Source: Coriobacteriia bacterium
Lineage (GTDB): Bacteria; Actinomycetota; Coriobacteriia; Coriobacteriales; Atopobiaceae
Direction of reading: 5' to 3'
DNA length: 64,000 nucleotides
Assembly (NCBI GenBank): GCA_030530145.1
Contig: JAUMVN010000002.1
Coordinates: 62,001-126,000, forward strand
How positions within the stretch are numbered: the stretch's first letter is position 1; every line of letters begins with the position of its first letter. Shown here in pieces: positions 25,786 to 35,542 of this stretch. The notes below the pieces were generated by a model that was not told where the DNA came from, made no database searches, and was given only the letters and a program-made list of their open reading frames with translations. A program made the position numbers and the translations under genes.

Positions 25786-26193
25786 CTACCTGCGCTCGTC
25801 GAGCTCCTTGCGGACCTTGGTGTCGAAGACGGCCGCCGTCGCGTCGACGACCACGGTGATGCAGGGGACCACGGGCACGCCCGCGCCGGCACCGGAGACG
25901 ATCATGGCGACGATGCCGAAGACGACGCCGAGGATGCAGAGCAGGCGGTGGCTGCCGAGCGCGCTCGGGCGGTTGGCGCCGTGGATGCCCGTGACGGAGC
26001 CCGCGATAGAGAGGATGCCGAAGACGGCGAAAGCGGGCAGGTCGAGGTAGAGGCGCGCCGCCTCGCCCCAGTCCTTGGCCTCGACGGCCTCGTTGCCGCC
26101 GAGCTTGGACAGGACCGCGAGGATGATGACGCAGATGGAAAGGACGAACTGGATGAGGCTCAGGACCTTGAGCACCTTGCGATTGCTGGACAT
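25786..26193 (-). CDS. Small multi-pass membrane protein of unknown function
   Basis: 135 residues with four hydrophobic stretches: LSLIQFVLSICVIILAVL, LPAFAVFGILSIAGSVTGI, LLCILGVVFGIVAMIVSGAG and VPVVPCITVVVDATAAVF. The tail is short and charged (KVRKELDERR). I do not recognise a family. ATG at 26193 gives a compact protein; the open frame further left lacks a clear ribosome site. A good terminator follows. Confidence 0.75.
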   Translation of the reverse strand: MSSNRKVLKVLSLIQFVLSICVIILAVLSKLGGNEAVEAKDWGEAARLYLDLPAFAVFGILSIAGSVTGIHGANRPSALGSHRLLCILGVVFGIVAMIVSGAGAGVPVVPCITVVVDATAAVFDTKVRKELDERR

Positions 26194-26349
26194 GCGGGAC
26201 CGCTTTCTGTAGGGGGTTTCTCTCAGGCAGAAGTATACCTGCCGTATAGGGTCTCCGGGATTCTTGTCCCTTCTTCGTGGCATACTGAAACGCGTGTTTG
26301 AAGAACGTATGTGCTATTTACAACGCGCGGCGACGAGGGGAGGCGGTGC

Positions 26350-26640
26350 ATGACGGAGGGTCTGGAGAAGCGCGTGCGCCGCTATGTGCGCGTGCGCTGC
26401 GAGATCGACGCGGACGGCTCGCTCACCCCGATCGCCGTGCTCTGGAGCCCCGGCCACGCCTACGAGATCACCAAGGTGAGTCGCCGGGAGAGCTGGGCGT
26501 GCCTCGGGACCGGCCGCGGGGTGCGCTTTACCGTGTGGTTCGGCGGCTATCAGACGCACCTGTGGTGGGACACGAACCGCTGGTACGTGATGAGCCGGCC
26601 CCCGCGCGCGGCCCGCGTTCCCAAGGCGCCCGCGTTCTAG
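26350..26640 (+). CDS. Small conserved-looking hypothetical protein
   Basis: 96 residues, basic, rich in Arg and Trp, without membrane segments. TPIAVLWSPGHAYEITKVSR and RFTVWFGGYQTHLWWDTNRW suggest a small beta-barrel. I do not recognise a family with certainty. ATG at 26350 follows GAGGCGG weakly; the frame also opens at 26311. Codon and base use match the neighbours, which supports a real gene. Confidence 0.6.
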   Translation: MTEGLEKRVRRYVRVRCEIDADGSLTPIAVLWSPGHAYEITKVSRRESWACLGTGRGVRFTVWFGGYQTHLWWDTNRWYVMSRPPRAARVPKAPAF

Positions 26641-26708
26641 GGCCTCAAGCACGGTTTCGTTTTGCCGCTGAAGGCTCTTCGACGGGCCTGGCCTGCTAGA
26701 CTGTCCCA

Positions 26709-26793
26709 CAGCTGAATAAAACGAGGGCACGGTTCGAACAGCTGCTACGCCTAGTAGAGAAAAAAGGATTCCGGTTCGACTCCGGATCAGTTG
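26709..26793 (+). other. tRNA-like fold in the leader of the surface-protein operon
   Basis: TCCGGTTCGACTCCGGA (26770-26786) is a 5-bp stem with a 7-base loop of the T-arm type (TTCGANY). The 7 bases after it, TCAGTTG, can pair with CAGCTGA at 26709-26715 (one G-U), as an acceptor stem would. No proper anticodon or D arm could be fitted, so it is not called a tRNA. It may be a degraded tRNA or a leader structure. The rest of 26641-26924 shows no gene. Confidence 0.3.
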
Positions 26794-26924
26794 AATGACT
26801 GTGTTCAAGGCTCGCCCGCGCGGCGGCGCATCTTGCGCTGTGCGTGCCGGCGAGAAGGGCGGGTGCGCAGCCCGCCGATCCTACCTGCCCTCCCGAGCCC
26901 CTGCGGGGGAGGAGGAACAGGTAC

Positions 26925-29900
26925 ATGTCGTACAAGAGATCACTACAAGAGCGCCTGCTCGCGCTCGCGCTTGCGGGCGTGACGACGTTCTCGCTCGTGC
27001 CGACCCAGGCGCTCGCCGAGGTGGCCGACGAGCTCACGTCGCCGCAGGACGTGGCCGCGCAGGTCGCGGCCGTCGACGATTCCGGCGAGGAGGGGGCGGA
27101 ACTCGGCGAGCCGTCGGCCGAGCCCGAGGGCTCCGCAGCCGCCGATGACGGCGCCGACGCCGGCATCGCGGCAGGCGAGACGAACGAGCCTCAGGCCGCG
27201 GATACCGACTCGGCCGCCATGGGCGAGGAGCCGGCTGAGGACTCCGCCGACACCGCCAACGAGGACCCCTACGCCATCTCTGTGGCGTCAAGCTCGGTTA
27301 CTGTCGACTCGGTCGATATCGTCAACGAATCCAGCCAGAATCTGACATACGCCAACCGCACCGCCAAGGTCGGCGACACCATCAAGGTCGCCGCCTACTA
27401 CGAGGATGACTGGGGCGACGACGAGGAAATAACGTCCTCCGAGTACGCCCAGCTCACGTACCAGTGGTATGTGGGCGACAAGCAGTCCGCGGCCTTCACC
27501 GCGTCCAGCTATACCGCCATCGACGGCGCGACCTCCCGTGAGCTTGCGCTGACCTCCGACCTCGCCGGCAGGTACGTGGCCTGCCGCGTCACCTACGGCA
27601 CCAAGTCGTATGAGTACAAAGACACCGCCTCCCTCAAGAACGCCATCGAGGGCCAGAAGGAGACCGAGCCCGAGCAGACCGAGGACCAGAAGACGCTCGC
27701 GGCGGCCGTCGCCAAGGCAAAGTCCGTGAGCTATACCGGCTGGTACCCCGCCCCCACCTACGGCACGGACACCAACATCTGCGACATGCTCTCGGCCAAG
27801 CTCGCCGACTGGGGCTACAAGGGCATCGCGGTGAGCCTTCAGAGCGTGTCCTTCTCGGCGTCCGACCCTGCCCAGCAGGGCGGCATTGCCGATGACGGCG
27901 CGATCGCCTACTTCTTCCTCTCGCCGGCGGACAAGACCACGACGTACGACTATTCCGTCCTGCGCCAGTTCACGCCCACCTATAAGCTGACCCTCGGCGA
28001 CGCCACGGCTACCTACACGCCGGGACGCACCTCGACGCTCGCGTGGGATGACGACGCGGTTGAGGCGTACCTCTCTGCGCAGCTCTCTTCCGCTGAGTTC
28101 GGCGCCACCGTCAAGTCCGGCACCGCCGACGCCGCGGCCACCGAGGAGACGCTCCCCTCAACGCTCTACGCGAACGGCAAGAAGGTCGCGCAGATTACCT
28201 GGTCTTCCAGCAACGCCTCCGCGGCAAAAGTCACGAGCAGCTACGACTCCAACTGGAACTCCGTCTACAAGGTCGCCTACACCCACGGCAACGCCGCCGT
28301 CGACGTGACCCTGACCGCCACGGTCACTATGTCCGGCGCGTCGGGGCTCTCGTCGAGGTCGCTGACAAAGAGCTATGCCGTCAAGGTCGACCCCAAGTCC
28401 GCCGAGCAGATCGCCGCCGAGCAGAAGGAGCTCGAGGACGCGCTCGACGCCATCGACGGCAAGGTCGTCGCATACGAGGACTCGAGCCGCTCGGTCGACT
28501 TGGCGAGCGTGGAAGAGGACTTCGTCCTTCCGCGCGCCTCGAAGATCCTCAGGGGCGCGAGCATCAAGTACGCCATGAAGGGCGACAGCTCGGCGCTCTC
28601 GCTCAACGGTTACCACGGCGTCGTCACCCGCGACGTCGAGGGCGGCACGAACACCGCGGTCATCACGGCGACACTGACCAAGAACGGCCTGACCGCCACC
28701 CGCGACATCACGGTGAGCATCAAGCCCATCGACTCGACCGAGATCGACGCGGCCGTCGCGCAGATGGAGGCCGTCAAGGCCGACTACGCGCACGCGCTTC
28801 TCGGCAGCAACGAGTCTGCGTCGCAGGTGAGCTCCGATCTCTCGCCGTGGAGCTCCGCCGTCGTGGGCGAGGACGGCTCCATCACGTACTCCAAGAGCTA
28901 CGAGACCGGCGCCATCCACGCCGACGAGCTGCCCGGCTATGACTCCATGGCGGGCACGAGCTGGCGCACCTACAAGTCGAGCGACACCTCCGTCGTCGCC
29001 GACGAGACGCTGCGGGTGACGCAGCCCGCCGCCGACACCCTCGTGACCGTCACGAGCAACCTGACCTATGAGAAGTACGAGTCGCTCGCGAAGGCGCACC
29101 CCGAGAACGAGCAGCTCCAGAAGCTCGTCAACCAGACCGTGACGGCGACCTTCCGCGTTGTGGGCACGACCGACCACACCGACCCGCAGATTTCCGTCAA
29201 CTTCGAGCTCGTGGGCGTGGACGCCGACGGCGCTGATGAGGTCTGGTCCAACGCCGCCCAGCAGGTCGCGTACGGCTCCAACGCCGCCCAGCTGATCGAG
29301 CAGGTGCTCGACGCCGCGGGCCTTGCGCACACCTCGACCGACCCCGCGGTCGACGGCTACTACTACCTGTCCGACATCACGTCCGCCGACGGGCGCGTGC
29401 TCGGCTGGGACCAGGAGACCGGCAAGTACTGGCAGCTCTTCGTCAACGGTGGGGCCTCCCAGGTGAGCGCCGATTCCGTGGCGCTCGAGCCCGGCGACTC
29501 CGTGGTGCTCTGGTACTCCGCTTGGGGCGCCTCGATCGACGATATCGGCAAGGCGACGGTCAAGGCCTCGATGTCCTTCATCGGACCCGACGCCTCCGGC
29601 AAGAACACCGTCTGGGCGCAGGCGGCGGACGCGAAGGTGACCTCCGGCACGACGGCAGCCGAGCTCTCCGTCCAGCTCCTGGACGAGTCCGGCCTCACGT
29701 ACGAGGCCTACGGCGAAGGCGCCTCGTTCTATCTCAGCAGCATCACCTCGTCCGACGGTCGCAAGCTCGGCTGGGACGAGTCGACCGGCAAGTACTGGCA
29801 GCTCTTCGTCAACGGCGAGGTCTCGCAGGTCGGCGCCGGATCGGTCGTGCTCCAGCCCGGCGATACCATCCAGTGGGTCTACTCCGCTTACGGCGAGAAG

Positions 29901-31775
29901 CCCCTCGACGGCGTCATTTACAACCCGAGCGCCCCGCGCTCGGACGACGCCGCTGATTGGAGCGGCTTCAACAACGGCGGCTCGACGACGCTCGTGAACG
30001 TGCCCACGCCGACCGACTCGGCTTCTGAGCTGTGGAAGGTCAATCTTGCTACCGACTCCGACAAATGGGTCTCTCTCGGCGACCCGATCATCGTGGGCGG
30101 CTACGTCTACGTGACCACCAACTCGCAGATCGTCAAGGTGGACTCTAACGGCACCATCGTCGCGCGCGTCTCGAAGGGCGGCACCACGAGCTACTTCTCG
30201 CGTCCTGTCTACGCGGACGGCCTGATCATCTCCGCCAACGACGACGGCTCGATCTTCGCCTTCTCGGCGCAGACGCTCGAGTGCGTGTGGAGCACGCCTG
30301 CGCTCGAGGCGCCCGCGACTGGCGGCAAGTACCAGGCCAACAGCACGATGACCGTGGCGAACGGCTGCGTGTACGCCGAGTTCGAGGCCGGCGCCGGCTC
30401 CAGGGGGACCGCGAGCGCGGGCGCCATGGTCTGCGTCGATATCGCCACGGGCGACGTCAAGTGGACCAAGGCGACCGTCAAGTCCGGCGAGAGCACGGGC
30501 GAGGGGTACTACTGGGCGGGCGCCGCGGCGTCCGGCAGCGACCTCGTGATCGGCGACGAGGGCGGCCGCGTGCTTCTCGTCGACGGGGCCACGGGTGACG
30601 TCAAGTCCAGCGTGTCCATCGGCAATAACCCCATTCGCGCCACCATCGTCGAGGCGGGGACCGAGAACGGCAAGCAGGTGTACCTGGCCGTCGGCCGCCA
30701 GCCCGCCACGCTCTACAAGATCGTCCGCGACGGGAACACGCTGTCCGTCGCCGGGACCTGTGCGTTCGGCAACACCTCGACCTCAACGCCCGCCGTCGCC
30801 AACGGCAAGGTCTACGTCGGTGGCAACGACTCCGGGTACAACGGCCAGTTCACGGTCATCGACCTCGCGAGCATGGAGGTTGAGTCGACGTATTCGACGG
30901 GCAAGTACGCCGAGGTCAAGGCCTCTCCGCTCGTCTCCGTCCAAGGCGACGACACCTACGTGTACTTTACCTGCAACAAGACCCCCGGCTCCGTCCTGCG
31001 CTACAGCCAGAAGACCGGCGAGGTCGTCGAGATCTACACCCCGTCCGGGTCTGATGCCCAGTACTGCACCGCGAGCGTGATCGCTGACGCTGCGGGCAAC
31101 CTGTACTACACCAACGACTCCGGCACCCTCTTTGCCTTGAAGGCGGCCGCGGGCTATAAGGTGACGTTCAATACCCGGGGCGGGTCCGTGGTGCCCGCGG
31201 CGAACCCCGTCCAAGGCAAGCCCATGGTGGCCCCGTCCGACCCCGTGCGCGAGGGATACAAATTCCTCGGCTGGTACACCGACGCCGCCGGTACCACGGC
31301 GTGGAACTTCTCCGATCCCGTGGCGAGCGACATGACGCTCTATGCCAAGTGGGAGAAGAAGAGCTCGCCGAACCCCGGCGACGGCGAGTCCGGTAACGGC
31401 AACGGCGGTGGCGGCGCCGACAACGACAACAACGGATCGTCCGGCTCGATCAACCTCACCGGCAACGGCTCCGCGACCGGCGCCTCGGCCAAGTCCGCGC
31501 TTGCCATCACGATGAACGCGCAGTCCATGGCGACCGAGGAGGAGGCGACCACGACATCGCTTCTCGCCGGCTTCGCCTCCGTCACGGCGACGGGCACCTC
31601 GTCCGTCGAGGGTGAGCTCGGCTCGGCTTCCGAGGGCGCCCGCGGCGTAACCGAGGACACCGGCGCCGCGTCCGCTGCGGCCGGCATCCCCATCTGGCCG
31701 TTCGTCGGCATCGGCGCGGCGATCGCGGCGCTCATCGCCGTGCTCGCGACCAAGCGTCGCAAGGAGGAGGAGTAA
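26925..31775 (+). CDS. Large secreted protein with two DUF4430 domains and a beta-propeller
   Basis: 1616 residues. A signal peptide (LLALALAGVTTFSLVPTQALA) is followed by an acidic Ser/Ala-rich stretch and Ig-like modules (about 100-740). Two DUF4430 domains (about 756-867 and 882-989) each contain YYLSDIT/FYLSSIT, GKYWQLFVNG and GD(S/T)(V/I), the pattern of the transcobalamin/intrinsic-factor beta domain. A PQQ-like propeller (about 1034-1405) and an InlB-type repeat (YKVTFNTRGG to MTLYAKW, about 1411-1477) follow. The C-terminus has one membrane helix and KRRKEEE, without LPxTG. ATG at 26925 has GGAGGAGGAAC before it. It heads an operon ending in an ECF importer, so ligand capture, perhaps of a corrinoid, is likely but unproven. 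Confidence 0.85.
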   Translation: MSYKRSLQERLLALALAGVTTFSLVPTQALAEVADELTSPQDVAAQVAAVDDSGEEGAELGEPSAEPEGSAAADDGADAGIAAGETNEPQAADTDSAAMGEEPAEDSADTANEDPYAISVASSSVTVDSVDIVNESSQNLTYANRTAKVGDTIKVAAYYEDDWGDDEEITSSEYAQLTYQWYVGDKQSAAFTASSYTAIDGATSRELALTSDLAGRYVACRVTYGTKSYEYKDTASLKNAIEGQKETEPEQTEDQKTLAAAVAKAKSVSYTGWYPAPTYGTDTNICDMLSAKLADWGYKGIAVSLQSVSFSASDPAQQGGIADDGAIAYFFLSPADKTTTYDYSVLRQFTPTYKLTLGDATATYTPGRTSTLAWDDDAVEAYLSAQLSSAEFGATVKSGTADAAATEETLPSTLYANGKKVAQITWSSSNASAAKVTSSYDSNWNSVYKVAYTHGNAAVDVTLTATVTMSGASGLSSRSLTKSYAVKVDPKSAEQIAAEQKELEDALDAIDGKVVAYEDSSRSVDLASVEEDFVLPRASKILRGASIKYAMKGDSSALSLNGYHGVVTRDVEGGTNTAVITATLTKNGLTATRDITVSIKPIDSTEIDAAVAQMEAVKADYAHALLGSNESASQVSSDLSPWSSAVVGEDGSITYSKSYETGAIHADELPGYDSMAGTSWRTYKSSDTSVVADETLRVTQPAADTLVTVTSNLTYEKYESLAKAHPENEQLQKLVNQTVTATFRVVGTTDHTDPQISVNFELVGVDADGADEVWSNAAQQVAYGSNAAQLIEQVLDAAGLAHTSTDPAVDGYYYLSDITSADGRVLGWDQETGKYWQLFVNGGASQVSADSVALEPGDSVVLWYSAWGASIDDIGKATVKASMSFIGPDASGKNTVWAQAADAKVTSGTTAAELSVQLLDESGLTYEAYGEGASFYLSSITSSDGRKLGWDESTGKYWQLFVNGEVSQVGAGSVVLQPGDTIQWVYSAYGEKPLDGVIYNPSAPRSDDAADWSGFNNGGSTTLVNVPTPTDSASELWKVNLATDSDKWVSLGDPIIVGGYVYVTTNSQIVKVDSNGTIVARVSKGGTTSYFSRPVYADGLIISANDDGSIFAFSAQTLECVWSTPALEAPATGGKYQANSTMTVANGCVYAEFEAGAGSRGTASAGAMVCVDIATGDVKWTKATVKSGESTGEGYYWAGAAASGSDLVIGDEGGRVLLVDGATGDVKSSVSIGNNPIRATIVEAGTENGKQVYLAVGRQPATLYKIVRDGNTLSVAGTCAFGNTSTSTPAVANGKVYVGGNDSGYNGQFTVIDLASMEVESTYSTGKYAEVKASPLVSVQGDDTYVYFTCNKTPGSVLRYSQKTGEVVEIYTPSGSDAQYCTASVIADAAGNLYYTNDSGTLFALKAAAGYKVTFNTRGGSVVPAANPVQGKPMVAPSDPVREGYKFLGWYTDAAGTTAWNFSDPVASDMTLYAKWEKKSSPNPGDGESGNGNGGGGADNDNNGSSGSINLTGNGSATGASAKSALAITMNAQSMATEEEATTTSLLAGFASVTATGTSSVEGELGSASEGARGVTEDTGAASAAAGIPIWPFVGIGAAIAALIAVLATKRRKEEE

Positions 31776-32962
31776 TGGCCGGCATTGAGGACCTCGAGAA
31801 GAACAACGCGCAGGCAGAGGGCGCCGCTCCCGCGCCGAACGCACCTAGGCCCGCGTCGAGCGCCCGCCTCTGGCGCCCGGTCGTCGGCGTCGTCGCGGCC
31901 GTTGTGCTCGCATTCTGCGGTTGGTCGGCCTGGCAGTACGCCAACGGCAACGACCCGCTGGCGTTTCTTGCCGGCGACGCGTTCCAGACGGTCGCCGAGC
32001 CCAAGGACGATGCTGCCGCGACGCCGCAGATAACCGCCGTCTCGAACACCGTCACGGCCGACGACGTGTGCGCCGCCGCCGCGGGCCTTACCTTCGACGG
32101 CGCCGACGTCTCGGTCGCCTCCGATGAGGTCGTGGCCGTCATCTCTGATGGCGGCATCTGGGTCGAGCAGGCTACGACCGACGACGCCGCGACGATGGTC
32201 TCGGCCACCGTCCGCCGCGCCGCTGCGCTCGCGGCGTGGGCCGCAGACCAGAACGTCGGGTTCACGCAGGCCACCTGGATCGCCGAGGACGCCAACGGCG
32301 CGGTGCGCATGGTGGTGCGCTTCGTCTGCTCCGTGACGGTCACGTCCGGCAGCGAGCAGGCGCTTCTTTCCACGGCGACGGGCTACGCTATCAGCGGCAA
32401 CGCGTATGCCCAGCTCGGCGACGCGCCGGGCTTCGCGCAGTCGTCGGGGGAGGCCCCGACGCTTCCCGACGCCGCCGAGGTGACCGTCGTCGCGAACAAG
32501 ACCGCCGAAGGCGAGGCTCTCGAGAAGACCAAGACGACCAACCGCGTGGTCGACCAGAACGGCAAGGAGGTCTCGTCTAAGTCCTCGAGCTCGGACGACG
32601 ACAGCTCTGCCGGGTCGGGCTCCGGAAGCACGTCCTCCGCGCGCCAGGGCGACACCATCACCGTGTACATCACGGTGGACGGCTCGTCCGCCGGCGCCGG
32701 CAGCAGCTCCGCCACGCTCTCGCTGCCCGCGGGCGCCACGGTCTACGACGCCCTCGCCGGCTGCGGCGTGAGCTTCAACGCCTCCGTCACCGGGTACGGG
32801 ATGTACGTGAGCTCTATCGGGGGCCTTGCCGAGAAGGACCACGGCGGCATGAGCGGGTGGATGTACTCCGTCGACGGCGTGACGCCCAACGTGGCGTGCT
32901 CGAGCTATACGCTCTCCGGCGGCGAGAGCATCTATTGGTGGTACGCGAACGTCGAGTACTAA
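31775..32962 (+). CDS. Membrane-anchored DUF4430 (transcobalamin-like) protein
   Basis: 395 residues. Signal-anchor helix VVGVVAAVVLAFCGWSAW (about 35-52), a middle domain (about 70-240), a Ser-rich linker (SSKSSSSDDDSSAGSGSGS) and a C-terminal DUF4430 domain (about 292-395; TITVYITVDG, VYDALAGCGV, GMSGWMYSVDGV, GESIYWWY). The start codon overlaps the stop of the large surface protein (TAATG), so the pair is cotranslated. As in transcobalamin, the domain could bind a tetrapyrrole or related ligand. The ligand is inferred only from domain and context. Confidence 0.82.
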   Translation: MAGIEDLEKNNAQAEGAAPAPNAPRPASSARLWRPVVGVVAAVVLAFCGWSAWQYANGNDPLAFLAGDAFQTVAEPKDDAAATPQITAVSNTVTADDVCAAAAGLTFDGADVSVASDEVVAVISDGGIWVEQATTDDAATMVSATVRRAAALAAWAADQNVGFTQATWIAEDANGAVRMVVRFVCSVTVTSGSEQALLSTATGYAISGNAYAQLGDAPGFAQSSGEAPTLPDAAEVTVVANKTAEGEALEKTKTTNRVVDQNGKEVSSKSSSSDDDSSAGSGSGSTSSARQGDTITVYITVDGSSAGAGSSSATLSLPAGATVYDALAGCGVSFNASVTGYGMYVSSIGGLAEKDHGGMSGWMYSVDGVTPNVACSSYTLSGGESIYWWYANVEY

Positions 32963-33096
32963 GGACGCGCCGCGCCGATTGGACGGGGCGGCAGGGTATC
33001 GGGCGGGCGTCGGCCAGGTGCCGGCGCCCGCCCGTGCATATAATGGCCTTCGCGCAGGCGCTCGGAGGCTGTTTGCGGGGTCCGCGGAAGCAAAAC

Positions 33097-33214
33097 CCGA
33101 CTTTTGCACGACTTAATTCGAAACGGGTGAGTATCGGGGCCGATTGGGGGTCCAAATGGCCAGGATTTGGTTGGCTGCTACTCGATGAATCGTGGCAAGT
33201 CGTGCAAAAGTCGG
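33097..33214. repeat. Intergenic long-hairpin element (variable-arm family)
   Basis: CCGACTTTTGCACGACTT (33097-33114) pairs perfectly with AAGTCGTGCAAAAGTCGG (33197-33214), with CAAAAC/GTTTG-like extensions. Inside are GAGTATCGG (left) and CTACTCGATGAAT (right). Arms resemble those of the elements at 37195 and 41655 but carry changes that are matched in both arms. It fills the gap before ecfT. Confidence 0.85.
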
Positions 33215-33247
33215 AGTTTGGTTTGTGAGAGCGAGGTGGGACGGCAT

Positions 33248-34123
33248 ATGAGACGTAAAGAACAGCGCGCGGCGTTCGCCTCGTGCCATGCGAGCGTGCC
33301 GGCGACGCTGTTCGCGGGTATCCTCGCGCTGACGATGTTCTGCGTGCAGCCTGTGCTCGTGGCGATTTCGCTCATGGGGGCGCTCGCGTTCTCGGCGCTC
33401 GCCCGAGGGGGCCGCGCCACGCTCGCGGGCCTGCGCTGGCAGCTGCCGATGCTCGTGCTCGTGTGCCTGGCGAACCCGTTCTTCTCGGCGTCTGGCTCCA
33501 CGCTGCTGTTGCGGCTCGGCCCGGTGTGCATCTACCTGGAGAGCCTCGCGTACGGCGCCGTGATGGGCGCGCTCATGGTCGCGGTCGTGCTGTGGTTCGA
33601 GGGCGCCGCCGCGGTGCTCACGCAGGACCGCCTGCTCGGGCTCGCGCACGGGCGCGCGGCGTCGATCTCGCTTGTGATCTCTATGTCGGCGCAGCTCATG
33701 CCCCAGATGTTGCGACGCGGCCGCGGGGTCGAGGCGTCGCTCGCGGCCTGCACGGCGGCGGGCCCGTGCCCGGGGCTGCGCGATCGGCTCACGCGCGAGT
33801 CGGGGCAGCTCATGGGCTGGGCGCTCGAGGATTCACTCGAGCGGGCGGACGCCATGCGGGCGCGCGGCTGGGAGTCGGGCGCGCGGCGCACGAGCTACCA
33901 GCCGGACGTGCTGTGCGAGTCGGACGCGGCGAGGCTCTGTGGGATCGTGCTGGCGCTGGCGGCGTGCGCGCTCCTTGCCGTCGCGGCGTGCGCGCAGTGG
34001 CGGTTCTATCCGACGATGCCGTCGCTTCTTGCTTGGTGGGGATACGTGCCCTACGCTGCGTTGATGTTCTTGCCGGCCGGCGCGGCGCTGTCCGAGCGGC
34101 TTCGATGGAGGGGATTGGAATGA
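33248..34123 (+). CDS. ecfT: ECF transporter transmembrane (EcfT) component
   Basis: 291 residues, about six membrane segments. It couples the ATPases to the substrate-binding S component in the membrane. The C-terminal cytoplasmic part contains LERADAMRARGWESG, matching the Ala-Arg-Gly coupling motif of the family. ATG at 33248 gives the complete first helix. Overlaps the ATPase gene by 4 bases (ATGA), and the S component follows, so this is a dedicated single-operon ECF system. Confidence 0.88.
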   Translation: MRRKEQRAAFASCHASVPATLFAGILALTMFCVQPVLVAISLMGALAFSALARGGRATLAGLRWQLPMLVLVCLANPFFSASGSTLLLRLGPVCIYLESLAYGAVMGALMVAVVLWFEGAAAVLTQDRLLGLAHGRAASISLVISMSAQLMPQMLRRGRGVEASLAACTAAGPCPGLRDRLTRESGQLMGWALEDSLERADAMRARGWESGARRTSYQPDVLCESDAARLCGIVLALAACALLAVAACAQWRFYPTMPSLLAWWGYVPYAALMFLPAGAALSERLRWRGLE

Positions 34124-35517
34124 GCGCGGCGCTTGAGTTCGACGCGGTGAGCTTCGGGTACGCGGGCGGCGGCACGCTCGTGCTCGACGGCGTGGGCTTC
34201 TCGGTGCCTGAGGGCGCGTTCGCGCTGCTCTGCGGCGCCACGGGGTCGGGGAAGTCGACCTTGCTGCGCCTTGCCAAGCCGGAGATTCGGCCGGCGGGGG
34301 AGCTTGCCGGTACGGTGCGGGTCTTCAGTGAGGACGTCGCGGGCCTCTCGCCCGTGGCGTCCGCGGCGGCAGTCGGCTACGTGTTCCAGAGCCCCGATGC
34401 GCAGATCGTGTGCGACACCGTGTGGCACGAGATGGCCTTCGGGCTCGAGAACCTCGGCGTTCCCGAGGCCGAGATGCGCCGCCGTGTGGCCGAGACCTGC
34501 AATTTCTTCGGTATGGAGCCGTGGTTTCGCGCACAGACGGCGGAGCTCTCCGGCGGGCAACGGCAAACGCTCGCGCTCGCGGCGACGCTCGCCATGCGCC
34601 CGCGCCTGCTGCTGCTAGACGAGCCCACGAGCATGCTCGACCCCATCGCCGAGAAGGCGTTCCTCGGCCTGCTCTTCCGCGCGAACCGCGAGCTCGGCAT
34701 CACGGTCGTCGTGGCCACGCACGCGCCGCGGGCGATGGCGGAGTACGCCACCTGCGCGTTCGTCGTCGATAGGGGAGAGGTGCGCGAGGCGTCGGTCGCC
34801 GAGGTGGCCTTGCGGCGGCCGTTGACGGTTGACAAAGGGGCCGTTCACCCGGCCGGTTCCGAGGTAGTGTCCGCGCGAGAGCTCTGGTACCGGCACGGCC
34901 GCGACTGCGACTGGGTGCTTCGCGGCCTTGACCTGCGGCTCGTTCGTGGTGAGGTCCGCGCGCTCGTGGGTGGCAACGGCTGTGGCAAGACGACCCTGCT
35001 CTCGGTGCTCGCCGGCGTCGCCAAGCCGCAGAAGGGCCGCGTGAAGAACGCGCTCGCCGCCTCGCAGGCGCTTCTGCCGCAGTCACCGAAGGCGATCCTC
35101 GCGCGCGAGACGGTGCGCGAGGAGCTTTCCGAGTGGGGGAGCGGCGCGGGGTACGGCGCGGCCGAGGTCGACGCGGCACTCGAGGAGTTGGGCCTTGCGG
35201 ACGCGGCCGACCGCCACCCGTACGATCTTTCCGGTGGCCAGCAACAGCTGCTTGCGCTGAAGAAGCTGCTGCTCTGCCGCCCGCAGTTCCTCCTGCTGGA
35301 TGAGCCGACCAAGGGGCTCGACGCCGCGGCGCGCGAGCGGGTGGCGCGAGCGGTCGTCGCTGCGCGAGAGGCGGGCGCGACGGTGCTTCTTGCCACGCAC
35401 GACATGGCGTTCGTCGAGGCGGTGGCGGACCGTGTGAGCCTCATGTTCGACGGGGACGTGACCTGCACGCAGCCGACGGCGGAGTTCTTCGCCGACTCGT
35501 GGCTCTACCGGCCGTGA
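34120..35517 (+). CDS. ecfA: ECF transporter ATPase with two fused ABC domains
   Basis: 465 residues with two nucleotide-binding domains. Domain 1 (about 1-225): Walker A GATGSGKST, signature LSGGQRQTLALA, Walker B LLLLDEPTSMLD. Domain 2 (about 245-465): Walker A GGNGCGKTT, signature LSGGQQQLLALKK, Walker B FLLLDEPTKGLD. This joins EcfA and EcfA' in one chain. ATG at 34120 overlaps the ecfT stop; the long upstream open frame reads inside ecfT. It powers vitamin uptake with the neighbouring T and S proteins. Confidence 0.93.
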   Translation: MSAALEFDAVSFGYAGGGTLVLDGVGFSVPEGAFALLCGATGSGKSTLLRLAKPEIRPAGELAGTVRVFSEDVAGLSPVASAAAVGYVFQSPDAQIVCDTVWHEMAFGLENLGVPEAEMRRRVAETCNFFGMEPWFRAQTAELSGGQRQTLALAATLAMRPRLLLLDEPTSMLDPIAEKAFLGLLFRANRELGITVVVATHAPRAMAEYATCAFVVDRGEVREASVAEVALRRPLTVDKGAVHPAGSEVVSARELWYRHGRDCDWVLRGLDLRLVRGEVRALVGGNGCGKTTLLSVLAGVAKPQKGRVKNALAASQALLPQSPKAILARETVREELSEWGSGAGYGAAEVDAALEELGLADAADRHPYDLSGGQQQLLALKKLLLCRPQFLLLDEPTKGLDAAARERVARAVVAAREAGATVLLATHDMAFVEAVADRVSLMFDGDVTCTQPTAEFFADSWLYRP

Positions 35518-35542
35518 ATAGGGGAGGCGAAAGGGGGCGTTG

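Noticed and set aside
26709-26793. A functional tRNA gene
   Set aside because: Only a T arm and a possible acceptor stem fit. No standard anticodon loop or D arm could be placed, so it is listed as tRNA-like only.
26641-26924. Cobalamin riboswitch
   Set aside because: Expected because of the DUF4430/ECF operon, but no B12-box-like GCCACTG with the matching core was found.
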